DNA of 64,000 bases from Adineta ricciae (Eukaryota > Rotifera > Eurotatoria > Adinetida > Adinetidae): positions 1 to 64,000 of the forward strand of contig CAJNOJ010000451.1 of the NCBI GenBank assembly GCA_905250025.1. Direction: 5' to 3'. The notes under the pieces are model-generated. The model did not search any database. It had not been told where the DNA came from and saw only the letters and a program-made list of their open reading frames with translations. Shown here in pieces: positions 34,620-45,186 of this stretch. The translations under genes and the position numbers were made by a program. Position 1 is the stretch's first letter, and every line of letters starts with the position of its first letter.

Positions 34620-35594
34620 CTGAGTCACAGAGAAATTAAGTGCCGCCCTCGCCCCCTGCACCTGGTTGGGTAATTGAAAATATTGTTTGTAATCATAGTC
34701 ATCCGTTGTTTGTGCGGGAAGGGCGTTATATGCGATTTTCTCCAGCGCATCCATATATTTTACATCCCCTGTTATTTCCATTATTTTTTCCAGTGAATAC
34801 ATTGTTTCTACCACGGTGCATAATTCTGTACCCTGGTTAAGTTCGCTTCCATGAATGTCCTCGTCCCCTGAATAAATACCTGTAGGGAGGCCGTGAAGCG
34901 TCATTAGGTCGTGCCATGCAAATTGTTGCGCATCAAATAATTTTTTATCCCCTGTGCGTAAATAATTAATTGCGGGATCTTTCAGCCCCATCGCTACGTT
35001 AACAGAGTGTCGCCGCATAATATTTTTATCGTCCACATGTAGCGCTGCGTCCATCAGTAAATTTCTTTCTTCGAACCATTTGCTCCATGCAAAAGATTGT
35101 TTGAATAATATATCAGATAATTCAACAAGAAAATTGTCTTTAGTAATACCGTAGAGCCAGTTGACCATCATAATATTATCCACTCCCCTGGCCTTCGACC
35201 ATTCCGTCCATTTACCAACACCACATTTATTGATAGCGCTTAACTGGTACCTGAAGTATTTGGTCATGAAACTGATAACCCTTTGATCATTAGTTGCAGA
35301 ATAATATTGCTGCAAGGTTTTCAACATGATCATTTTGGGCCACCAGTCTTCACCATTCTCACAATTATCGGGAGTTATTTCAATATTTTTTCTTTCTGCT
35401 GCTGTAACCGGACCAAAATAACCCGAAGAACGCTGATGATTTAATGTCCATTCAATATATTTAAGCACCTTATTTTTAAGAACAGTGTCATTAAGCAGGT
35501 AAGCCAGGGGTGTCGCACCATCCAGCCAGTAAGGAGTTTCTTCCCATCCATCTCCATTTCCACCTAACCAGCCATTATCATTTTTCAACTTATC
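34620..35594 (-). CDS. Truncated bacterial GH127-like (DUF1680) glycoside hydrolase, probable contaminant or mis-join
   Basis: The minus strand is open throughout for about 320 codons with no start or stop of its own. Landmarks of the beta-L-arabinofuranosidase family GH127/DUF1680 are LKNDNGWLGG, DGWEETPYWLDGATPLAYLL, NQGTELCTVVETMYSLE and a TGD..Y...LE.IAYNALPAQ segment. Bacteroidetes-type homologues are the best guess. Both ends of the protein are missing: the right side runs into host repeat block B through a 16-bp identical stretch, and the left side meets the N gap. Base composition is visibly richer in GC than the flanks, and no introns are present. These facts favour a chimeric assembly over a functional transferred gene, although bdelloids do carry many acquired carbohydrate enzymes. 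Confidence 0.8.
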
Positions 35595-35945
35595 TTAAAA
35601 TAATTATTCGTATATGTTCAATTTTTACCTCTTTCTTTACATTTATCTTAATTATTGTGGTAATCGTTTCTTTTCTTTCATTGTAGCAGATATTTCCTAT
35701 CGTGTTTTCTTATTTCCTTTTTTCATGTAATAACTCATAATCTACTTAATTGTATTGACACTTATTTAGAATATCTGGTTCTCAATTTGATATTTGATAT
35801 AAATATATATAACTGCTGTTGTGAAAACATCTAATCTACACTAAAAATAAATTAATGTACACAATAACAGGTTTAAAGTGTAATATCTGAAAGTGCGATT
35901 TTCTACGAGAAAGAGCTGAGCGAGTCGCTGGACGAGTGTTACTTG
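35580..35945 (+). repeat. Direct duplication, copy 2 of block B
   Basis: Matches 33404-33780. Its left edge overlaps the end of the bacterial-like segment by the shared word CATTATCATTTTTCAA. Confidence 0.85.
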
Positions 35946-35956
35946 TAATTATAAAT

Positions 35957-36053
35957 ATCCCAGGTCAACAAATCCGATGCTGGATCCGATCATCTGATAA
36001 AATCCTATATTGGATCGGATGGGATCCGAGTATGGGATTGTTCGACCTGGGAT
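35957..36053. mobile_element. 97-bp MITE with imperfect inverted ends
   Basis: Ends ATCCCAGGTCAACAAATCC and GGGATTGTTCGACCTGGGAT are imperfect inverted repeats, with GGATCCGATC/GATCGGAT words inside. A partial copy lies at 32024-32075. No clear target duplication. Confidence 0.6.
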
Positions 36054-36155
36054 GAAATGTTCAATTTGTTAATACACTGAGTTCATTTAAATCAGACATT
36101 TTTTTTTCATTTTGAATTGTTCTTTGCAGAATATTCAAGTACAGGTTATTTGAAT

Positions 36156-38591
36156 TCATCGTATGTTAAAACATCGCCGAAGGACTTGTTTCGTTTTCTT
36201 TCGATATGTCTTCGATGATAATGTATATATGTAGAAATTGAGCTAAATAAAATAGAATAAGAAATTATTTAATCTGTTCGAGAAAGAAAAATACTAAGAC
36301 GTTTAGTGTACTATTATGTAGATGGGAGATGAACGGATCATGGTGGACCTTTTACATCTATCAAAGTCTTAACCGTCATCGGTTTATCTCTATAATAAAA
36401 AACAAATTTACGTCATTGTGACATATATATTGTTAGGCTTGATAAGTGTATTTGCAGAGAATATCATGACTTTTCATAATATATTATTTAATCGTGAGAA
36501 TCATTTAGAGAAGGGTAGATTTATGCTTGGGGATACACATGAGCGGCACAAGCTCTACTTCAAAGGCAAGCAATAAAATTTTTAAATATTTTTCAGAATT
36601 TTGCGTAGGTTTTGAGAAATCCCTACGAAGGTTTTTCAAAGGTAGTTAAAAAAACCGAAGAAATCGTTGAAAAAGTCTTCAGCTTCCCAAATTTATTATT
36701 GAAAAACATTTTGATAAAGTTTTCAATTCTCGACATTCTTTGTTCTAATAGAAGAAAGTTTTTAGAAGAGAGAAAAGAAGATTTAATACTTTTAAAATAA
36801 CTTTTAAAAGATGAGAATATTAATGAAGGCAAAAACGTTCCGCTCTTTCTCGCATTTTTGATATCTTAATGTGTTGAAGTAATCCTCCAGTCCTCCATAA
36901 TAGAAGACCCGAGGGTGTTCTACTATGTTGAGGAGAAAATTCGAGGTCACCTGCGCAAATTGAAGATTTGTGCAAATGATTACAAACGTTTTGCTCAACC
37001 TAGTAGATCAGAAACGTGTAGATTTTCATGCTCTACAACTTTCACCATAGAAATGATCGCCGAAAAAAATGGGTATCAGGGTCATCTTTGACTAAAACTG
37101 CTGAACCATGCATATTTCGACTAGTTTCAAGGAGATTTTTATGAGATTATCCTATCATCCAATCGAAAAGAATGGCATATTTGAAATCAGCACCAAAAAC
37201 TGAGGTAACCTATATAATTTTCAAAGCACTCCGGGAACTTTCATTTTTGGACCTATCCCTGAGGGATACCAGGACGAAGTTTTTCGTGAAAAATCAAAGT
37301 TCCTAGAGGACTTTGAAAATTATATAGGTTACCTCGGTTTTTGGTGCTGATTTTGAAATATGCCACTCTTTTCGATCGGATGACAGGATAATTTCATAAA
37401 AATCTCCTTGAAACTAGTCGAAATATGCATGGTTCAAGAATTTCTAGAATGAAAGTTGTAGAGCATGAAAAGTTACATGCTTCTAGTCTACTAGATTGAG
37501 CAAAACGTTCGTAATCATTTGCACAAATTTTCAATTTGCGCAAGTGACCGCGAATTTTCTGCTCAACACAGTGTAATGGAGGGAGATAAGTTAATAATCT
37601 AAAACAAAGCACAAATACTTTTTCTTACCGTGAGATAAACATGGGTTAATATTGATGCAAATGAACTAACAAAACTTTCAATGGCTATTTGATCTGCTGT
37701 TTTCTTGTTATTTGCTGCAACTAACATATAAACAACATACACGGCATTTGGTAAATTGAACATAATGTAGAGAATAACTTGTGCAAGTGAAAGTCTTGTT
37801 AAATGTTTTTCTTGTTGCCGTTCTGCATCCCAATTATTCGCTTGGTTATGTTCGCCAGTTTGATTATTATGTTCGTTTGTTCCAACAATAATCATCGCAG
37901 GTCTTTTGTTGATCTTCGAAGTTTTCGAAGAAATAACATTTTTTTCTCGTCGTAAACGTAATGCACGAATTTGTTTGATCATCAATAAAGTAAATATACT
38001 CATCACAACAATCGGTATGATAGCATCAATCGATACAGTACATACAGTTGTAAAAGTGCTATAAAAACCTGCTTGTCGACCACAACTTGTTCCCCCACGT
38101 GTATTTTCATAACCAATTAAAGTATGTACATAAAAAATTGACCAAATCAAGCAACTTATTGGAACAAGCCGTTTTGCTACTTTGAAAGAACTAAAGTTTC
38201 GCAAAGAAACACTTGTTGATGTAATTAAAAAACGATCAATAGCAATTAGACATAAAAAATGGCGTGTAAGTGTTAAAAATAATCCCGAGATATAAGCACG
38301 ACCTTTACAGTACCAAAGTGTATCACGAGATGGATCAGGTACATCTAATGTTGGTAATATTCTTGTTAAATAGCTGATATTGATTAAAATCAGATTTGAA
38401 ATAGATACAATGAGAAAATAGATTGAGCATACACTTGTACGTAATGGTTCACGAGCAAAGACAAGAATATTAAGAGTATTACCGATATTTCCCATGACGA
38501 ATGTTGGGCAATACACATAGCGAGCAAGTTGTACACGAACATCAGCAAAGATCTGTGTTAGTGCAGATGTTTGACTTGTGATCATTGTCAT
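36156..38591 (-). CDS. Class A G-protein-coupled receptor with a transposon-loaded last intron
   Basis: Two exons, complement(36156..36242, 37629..38591), encode 349 aa. Exon 1 carries TM1-TM6 and most of TM7: GNTLNILVF in TM1, a disulfide Cys before TM3, TM3 end CLIAIDRF (D-R-F for DRY), a basic loop with LRREK, and TM6 QVILYIMFNLPNAVYVV. It stops at HVYLT with a GTAAG donor. I found the last exon 1386 bp further on: LNFYIYTLSSKTYRKKTK completes TM7 (NFYIY for NPxxY) and a basic helix 8, after a TTTATTTAG acceptor, in phase 0. Ligand unknown; the general look is of peptide/FMRFamide-type receptors. An in-frame ATG at 38657 would add 22 residues, but a pyrimidine-rich AG upstream of 38591 makes the inner start preferable. 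Confidence 0.8.
36922..37575. mobile_element. Foldback element of about 650 bp inside a GPCR intron
   Basis: Left arm (about 36922-37240) and right arm (about 37290-37575) are reverse complements at roughly 85-90 percent by eye, with a short unpaired centre near 37250-37285. Examples are CCTATATAATTTTCAAAG against its complement and GGTGCTGATTT with AAATCAGCACC. The right end lies about 50 bp from the splice donor at 37628. No open frame of significance. Confidence 0.85.
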
Positions 38592-39391
38592 TTTGTCGAA
38601 AGAAATAGATGTAACTAAAGAAAAGGGTGAAAATTCACAGGAAAAAAAACTCAACATGCAAATGCAGATTATTATCTTCTCTGATATTAATCTGTGAAAA
38701 TGACAGTTTTCATCATATCTATAGATAATTACTATAGATGTTTTGTCAAAAACAAATAGGAATACTACAATATGTTATTAAAATACTTTTTCTCTTATTC
38801 TAACAAGGACATTTCAATCCAATCAAATTCCATTCTTATAGGCACCCATTTCTGTTCCTCTCACTTGTAAAAATACAACTGCGTAAAATCTGTTCTAAAC
38901 AACAGAATATTCTTAATATTATGCTCTACAGGTATTTAATTTTTTATGCTTAACTGACAGATAATAGAAAAGAAAATAAGAAGGATATGACTATTTTGTT
39001 GATACAAGCGCACAAAAATCTAATATTCTAAACTTAAATTTGATTATTCAAATGCGTATTCAGTTATTCTATTCCCAATGAAAATTTTTGATGATTATAA
39101 TCCTAATTTTAATTTAAGACACCTTTCTTTATTATATTATATATATGCCAAACTGATAAATGCTTCCAATTTGAAAAATCTACGACAATGTTTGTGTTAC
39201 TGACTTTGATTAACAGTGTTGATCCGCCCGATGTTTTGCTGATGAATCCATAAAAGTATTAACAAATATTGTCGAGGAAGTTGAACAAACCACCATAGTG
39301 ACTAGGCAACAGCAAGCAGTTCAAGAATCTACTCAAACGTTAATCAGTGCAGGAATATCACAAGCAATTATCAATACGTGTGTTTAATCCA
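38592..39391. other. AT-rich upstream region of the GPCR
   Basis: About 800 bp; presumed promoter side of the GPCR gene. Apart from the coding-like tail at 39223-39387, nothing is recognised. Confidence 0.45.
39223..39387 (+). pseudogene. Orphan 3'-terminal coding-like fragment
   Basis: Fifty-four codons without start, ending at TAA 39385-39387, give a polar, helical peptide including DESIKVLTNIVEEVEQTTIV and TLISAGISQAIINTCV. An in-frame stop lies just before 39223. The TIR element begins four bases after the stop codon, so the fragment may be what remains of a gene after the insertion. Family not recognised. Confidence 0.3.
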
Positions 39392-40138
39392 GGGTTACCA
39401 GCTGGCCCCAAGTCTCAAAAGGGGTGTAGTAAGCCTCAAATGGGATACGCAATTTAATTTCTTTGAGACCGATGATGAAGCTTGAAGTCAATTTTGCAGA
39501 TTAGTTTCGAGAAGAAAACAGTGTTTTCACTTGATTACTTTGGTTTAAAATGTAGTTTTCAAATCAAACTGACATACTTGAAAAAACGATGGCTACTTCG
39601 GAATTTTTGTCCATTCTTTCCTTTTCTATTCTATTGAAAGACAGCGAAAGAGTGGAGTCAGTATCTATTGATGGTGTTGCTCTTTCATCTCGATCTTCGA
39701 CGTCTGGTCGAGAGGAACTCAAGAGATTCATTTCTTTGATAGTTGAAATCTATAACACAGAAACTCAAGTTCTGAATCGTTAAACAAAGACGAACTGTTG
39801 GAATGCAATCATTGAGATGGGTCAGGATGATGCTTGATCACGATCGTTAGAGTTAGAATGAAAACTTAAGACGTCAAACACGCCAACCAATCACATCGCT
39901 AGTTCTGTTTGATCTTTTTCAGTGTGTTTAAGGCATAAACAAGAGAGGGAGACATAACCAGTGACGAATTGCTCCGATGGTTACCAGTAGATCAGTATGG
40001 TTGATTCACAACGACCCTGTTATTCAAACGGACTAATTATCTGAGAAAGTGGTAGAACTTTTCAGAGTCTTCAATCGAAATATACACTAAAGTAAAGACG
40101 TCACTGAAAGCCACCAATGGGGTACACTTGGTAATCCC
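39392..40138. mobile_element. Diverged copy of the GGGTTACC TIR element
   Basis: Left end GGGTTACCAGCTGG and right end GGGGTACACTTGGTAATCCC are imperfect inverted repeats related to the 30962-32025 element. The internal 747 bp differ and encode nothing recognisable. Confidence 0.55.
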
Positions 40139-40317
40139 GGTCTCATCTCTTAGAAAGCATTTAGACGAAGAAATTTCAAGCTAATTTAAGCATCCAAATT
40201 GAAAACTCTCAATCAGCAGAACCATTAACTATAGACGCAGAATCAGAGATATGATCAATAAAATCTTACGGAAGAAAAGAAAGATTTCGGAAATTCTGAA
40301 GAGGAATATCTTCTTTA

Positions 40318-40539
40318 TCATTTCTCAACGACACCAAATGTGGTGTATAGTGCAAATCTTTGAATATTGAACGAAATCAGTATAGGCCATTGACAACCGT
40401 ACAAACAAGAGCCAAAGTCTTCACGCCAATAATTTGAAGAAAGAAATTGTGTTTCGTCGACTTCAACTGAAGGAATTTGTTGTGATGATAAATATTCGAT
40501 ACGGATGGGATAGTTCTCATTTAAATATACACACCACAT
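40318..40539 (-). CDS. Hypothetical 73-aa protein or gene fragment, weak PA14-like look
   Basis: ATG-initiated frame with codon use like the neighbours, encoding a Trp-, Tyr- and Cys-containing peptide. The segment VYLNENYPIRIEYLSS resembles the beta-strand pair of PA14 carbohydrate-binding domains (pattern YPIRIEY). There is no signal peptide or splice partner that I can prove. It may be one exon of a larger broken gene. Confidence 0.33.
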   Translation of the reverse strand: MWCVYLNENYPIRIEYLSSQQIPSVEVDETQFLSSNYWREDFGSCLYGCQWPILISFNIQRFALYTTFGVVEK

Positions 40540-40939
40540 ATAACAAACGGAAGTATGAACGGCTATATACGTTACTAAATATTCTCGAAATGATGATATG
40601 AGTGAAGAACTATGAGCGAAGTTTAGTTCGTTTGTCTAATATCAAGTGTTTTGCAAGTTCGAATCGACATCACAGCAATCCATCTTACCGAACGAAAATG
40701 AACCATCTGTGTTTATTTTGACGTTTCAACGGATGGAGAAAGAAAAGAAAACTATTCTTTCCACTCACTATCGATTTATTCGAATGTGTTATCGTCGAAT
40801 AGTTGTACATGACATTATCGTTTCTTTTTTTTCTTCTTCTTCTATATTCGATAAAGCTGAATGAAAGTGTGAACAAGTGCATCATCATTTTTTCTCTGTA
40901 TACTCTCTGCGACACATTTAACGTAATCTACACATAGTT
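40540..40939. other. Spacer upstream of a hypothetical frame
   Basis: 400 bp, downstream of the F-box gene on the minus strand. No supported gene; short frames on both strands overlap each other and look random. Confidence 0.45.
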
Positions 40940-42673
40940 CTAGCCAATCCATATATGAATATCAGTTGCGTACACAGGATCTCGACTAATTAGAAATGTT
41001 GATGGTAACTGGTTCTGCAACCATGGAACAAATTCATCCTCGTTTGTCTCTTCGAAATGATCATCGTCAAATTGAATATTCAATGTACGAAGATTAGACA
41101 TGTTATTAATCAGATCAAGTACTGCATCACATTTTCTTATTCGAACTAGCAGAACTTCACACTGTTGACCTAACGGCGATTGCGACAGCATAGCACAGTC
41201 GTCTGCTTCAAGATGTTGCCAGGCATATCGCAAATCGAGTAGAGAAATTTTTGGATGTGTAAGTCGAAGGAGCGATAGACGTCTGGGATGTAATGACCAT
41301 GGATTAAAACCGAATGAGGAAAGATTAGGCATTCGATTCAGGAGAGTTTGGAGATCAGTATTAGTATCAGTACTATCCGTAATGCAAACGGTCAAGGAAG
41401 TCACTTGTTCCAATTGAGAAATACGAGACAAGAATTGGTTTGAAATGGAAGGATGAATCGATAAGTCCCTGACGTTGTTGAAACGAATAGACGATACAAT
41501 TTCTGGTTGAGTGACATAATACTCCATGAGAAGATCATCAACATAGTGAAATGTCGAGAAAAGTTCATTGTTGGGACATGTGGATAGGCACTGCATCGAA
41601 GAACTCGTTTGAAAATCTGTAAATCGATAGGGTAATGTATACAGACAAGCTTGACCTTCTTCATTCCATTGACATTGAACGAACCATTGACGTTCTTCAA
41701 GCCAAAATCTACCGCGAAAAGATCGAAGTAAATCAGCTACTTGTCCGTCCAAATCATCTTCATCCGGAAAAGAGAATTTCATTCGCAATCGAAAAACTTG
41801 TAGATGAGGTAAGTAACGACGAAGGATCGTTTCCCATTGATAACCATTAAAAATCGGACTTGATGAATGAGAATCAAGAGAATCAATATCAACAATTAAT
41901 TGCCTTAAATTCAGCATCGTTTGCAGTACATAGTTTAAATGATTTTCTTCTATATGAGATGAATGTAGGCTAAAGCGAGTCATTGATGGGAACTCATGTT
42001 GAAAAGGGTCGACCGGATCAGGAGAATCCATATTGAATAGAATAGAACATTGTTCTAGACAAGGTGTATGTCGGCAAATAGTATTAAATTGAATTTGATC
42101 ATATGTAATACTCCAAATAGATAAACATTTTAATGACACCGACCTGACTGTTGGTAAAATAACTGTATTTTCTTTGAAGTTAATATTCAGATAAGAGTAA
42201 GTCAGAGTCGGCAAACTCCAGATGGCGTCGATGAAATTTTGACTTATGTTTTGATTACAAGACAGAGAGCAATCAGCTAGAGTTAAACGATTAAGAGATC
42301 TCAATTGAGATATTGTTGGGAGCATTGCCTCCTGTAAATTAATGGCATACAATGAAAGTGATTGTAAATTGGGTAGTTGGTGAAGTGTTAAACCATGTTC
42401 AAGAAAAACTTCCATTTGTTGTGGTGTTCTATCATCATTGGAAAGTCGCAATGAGATTATTTGATTGGCTAATAATGGTAAATATTCTCGACAAACAAGA
42501 CGAAAATCACGCAGAGCTATTGATCGAAAATCGATGGTAGAAGTGAGAAAGTGAGCGAAGAGAAGTTGATTGAAACGAAAATTGAGATTGTAGACGGATC
42601 GAAGTAGATCTAAGGTAGATAAACATCGAAAGATTTCGATGAACAATTCATTGGGTAAATCTTCCAGAATCAT
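40940..42673 (-). CDS. F-box protein with LRR-like C-terminal region
   Basis: Single exon, 577 aa. The N terminus is an F-box (MILEDLPNELFIEIFRCLST, continuing to about residue 45), which would bind SKP1 in an SCF ubiquitin ligase. The rest is a series of irregular leucine-rich segments (LPNLQSLSLYAINL, LRSLNRLTLADCSL, MPNLSSFGFNPWSL, MSNLRTLNIQFDDD), compatible with substrate recognition. Bdelloid genomes contain many F-box/LRR genes of this size; that comparison is from memory. No transmembrane part. The start ATG is directly followed by the F-box, so no upstream exon is needed. Substrate unknown. Confidence 0.87.
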   Translation of the reverse strand: MILEDLPNELFIEIFRCLSTLDLLRSVYNLNFRFNQLLFAHFLTSTIDFRSIALRDFRLVCREYLPLLANQIISLRLSNDDRTPQQMEVFLEHGLTLHQLPNLQSLSLYAINLQEAMLPTISQLRSLNRLTLADCSLSCNQNISQNFIDAIWSLPTLTYSYLNINFKENTVILPTVRSVSLKCLSIWSITYDQIQFNTICRHTPCLEQCSILFNMDSPDPVDPFQHEFPSMTRFSLHSSHIEENHLNYVLQTMLNLRQLIVDIDSLDSHSSSPIFNGYQWETILRRYLPHLQVFRLRMKFSFPDEDDLDGQVADLLRSFRGRFWLEERQWFVQCQWNEEGQACLYTLPYRFTDFQTSSSMQCLSTCPNNELFSTFHYVDDLLMEYYVTQPEIVSSIRFNNVRDLSIHPSISNQFLSRISQLEQVTSLTVCITDSTDTNTDLQTLLNRMPNLSSFGFNPWSLHPRRLSLLRLTHPKISLLDLRYAWQHLEADDCAMLSQSPLGQQCEVLLVRIRKCDAVLDLINNMSNLRTLNIQFDDDHFEETNEDEFVPWLQNQLPSTFLISRDPVYATDIHIWIG

Positions 42674-43077
42674 CTTGCTGCTGAAGCTTCTCTTTGATAA
42701 AATACTTTCATTACAAAATATGAAATAGTGACATCATGTTGTGTAATTACATCTCTATGCATTTGTTTTCAATAGCGAAAGAAAGAAAAAATTTTCTTTG
42801 GTGTGGTCATATATATCGTTATGTAGTGAAAAGAAAGAAAAAAAAATCGACTGAAACCTTCTTCATTAAGTCAAACCAAAGTGCAATAATAATTCAAGTG
42901 TAAATCTTTACATCTTCATACAGTTATTCGTGTTTATTGAAAGAAGAAGAAACTAAAACTCACGTAATAGAACAACAGACTTAAAGCAACAGTTTTTTTC
43001 TTGATGCTTCGATATAATTATACGTGGACACTAACACATAAAGAAAAGGTTAAAATGAGAACGTTTAAAAGCTGCCT
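42674..43077. other. Spacer between F-box and CLCC1-like genes
   Basis: 404 bp AT-rich; should contain the F-box promoter and the CLCC1 3' end. Nothing else seen. Confidence 0.5.
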
Positions 43078-44723
43078 TCATTCGTCTGTAAAGCCTGTAC
43101 GAGGAGAATTAATCACTGGCACGTCTTGACCGCGTTCTTCTGACAAAGGAACTTCAGCTGGTGGAGTTGTTTGTTCAGACAATGATGGTGATTCATCAGA
43201 AAGAGGTATGTTGCTATTCACTGGATGTGGACTGATTATTGATGATGTCGTGTTGTTTGGAGGCGGAAGGGTTAGTTGTTTCAATTCATTTATTTTCTGT
43301 TTCAAATTTTCACATTCCTTTTCCTTGAGCTCCAACTGATTTACCTTCTTCAAATATTCAGGCGACTTCGTTACATCAGGTGCCACAACAGGATGGAAAC
43401 TTAAAAGTCCATAGACTGATGTTAACGCATATTGTGATCTTGTCATAATCAGTATGAATAAGAAAAATAGAACGGATAAAATTACGATTGGTGATGCAAC
43501 AAAAGGCACATGACGCATTAAACCTGCAAAAAATGCCGAGATGCTTTCGCCAATCTCACCAATTGGTGTGATGAACAATTGGGCCACAGTTAGCGATACA
43601 GCCTAGGAAAGAGTTTCATGAACATTCTCATGTGATCATTTCGAAACATTACTTTAGCTAGTGTAGCGCGGGCATGAGGAATATTACGTAAAGCTTTTTG
43701 ATATTCGAGGCAATCATCATGTGGGGCTTGAACTGTTCGAGTAAATATCAGTTTCATCGTATGAAAAAATCCATGCGAATAACTTAAACAATGTTGCGGT
43801 AAAGTTTTGATAAGTACTGTATCGATTTTCGCCAATTCCTCCTACAAAACATATTCACTAAGTTTTTTTTGTCAATAAAAGTTGACCCAAACAGACCAGA
43901 TAAAATCCGTAACAGTTCTGTAAAACTGATATGATAAATATAAATGTGAACAGAACTTTAAACGATCGTCGAAAATTATTTCTAGCTTGAACACTTATGG
44001 CTGCGATTAATCCGATGGCAGTTGCCAGAAGCGCACCCTATACAAGAAAACATCAGTCGACTAAGTTGATTTACGGATAGAACAGCACGTACTAGAAGTA
44101 TTTTCTCAATATCTACAGATCGTAACCGTTCTCGCAAGGTTTTCTTAGAAAATGAAGGTATGATTTCTTCGATTCGAAGTGTAGCGTCGTTGAGAAGTTT
44201 GGATACCATATGTACTTCATGCAAATCTTTGGTCTGAAATGTTTGAGATATGAAATAGAGGAGAAAAAGAATAGAAATCAAACCTCATCGGATTGTGCAT
44301 TCGAAGCGAATGCTTTGAAACGAGATATTGTGTCAGGTGATAGTTTCACTATCATTCGATAGAGTCCCACATCTTCGGACTAAATTAATTCGTTAGTTTC
44401 CAATGATACAAGTCAATTCTTACCGGTAGCATCTTCATCCAATTACCAATAACACTTCGATAAGTGTTGAGTATCGTTAGATATTTTTCTTTATATGCAT
44501 TCGGATTTACCACATTAGTATTTTTCTGTAATCTACGATTTATTACTGAGTAAAAGAAATGCTTTAGACATACTTGAGTAACAGGAGGCTTCATTGTTGT
44601 TTGTTTCGTCTCAACTTCGACAACCTCGGGCTTCGGTTTTATCGGATCATTGAATATGTCGAATACATCAGCACTAACAAACGCGCCAGTGATAAAAAAG
44701 GCGAGCAGAACACATCGAAGCAT
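43078..44723 (-). CDS. CLCC1: CLCC1-like ER chloride channel (MCLC family)
   Basis: Seven exons, complement(43078..43602, 43653..43841, 43897..44037, 44093..44233, 44284..44379, 44424..44525, 44574..44723), all in phase 0 with 44-59 bp introns, encode 447 aa. A signal peptide (MLRCVLLAFFITGAFVSA) precedes a lumenal helical domain, two closely spaced hydrophobic helices (GALLATAIGLIAAISVQA and KVLFTFIFIISVLQNCYG), a conserved segment with CLEYQKALR, then FITPIGEIGESISAFFAGLM and a third helix (IVILSVLFFLFILIM). This layout matches CLCC1, an ER anion channel needed for ER ion balance. The tail is a short coiled coil (LELKEKECENLKQKINELK) followed by a Pro/Ser-rich region. Exact pore residues cannot be judged here. 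Confidence 0.82.
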
Positions 44724-45186
44724 TTCGTTGTATCTGAAATAGAAAAAGAATTGGGATAAACAGCACGCATCTTGAAAAAAACCTACAATTTCCACTTCAA
44801 AGCAAACATCATACATAAAAGAAAAAAAGAGAGAAAATCAACTGAAGTCAACACATATGGGATGATCGGGCTTCGGTAAGCCGAACGATTGTTCTTCGAT
44901 AATTTATTCATTGTTTGGCATGTCGGTATCATATGTAAGTGATAGAGTTAATCTTCGATGGGTTCGAAAGCGAATGTTCTTTGGAAGAAGAATATCATAT
45001 CAATGATGATTTACTCTATTGCTGAATTAATTTCAGGGTGAGTTTTCACATTATCGATCCAAACGTAAGTTTCGCTACGGCAATCGTTCTTTTCATATGT
45101 GTACATCACCATATGTGTTGCTCAGAAGTTACAGAGCAAAACAAAAGTTTACAAGTTGACGCGTCATACAAAAAAAAGAATTTCAG
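44724..45186. other. Spacer between CLCC1-like and MORN-SecA genes
   Basis: 463 bp, no supported gene. Holds the promoter side of the CLCC1-like gene and the 3' side of the SecA-like gene (both minus strand). Confidence 0.5.

Noticed and set aside
34620-35594. Calling the GH127-like segment a functional horizontally acquired gene
   Set aside because: Both protein ends are missing and the borders look like assembly joins, so function cannot be claimed.
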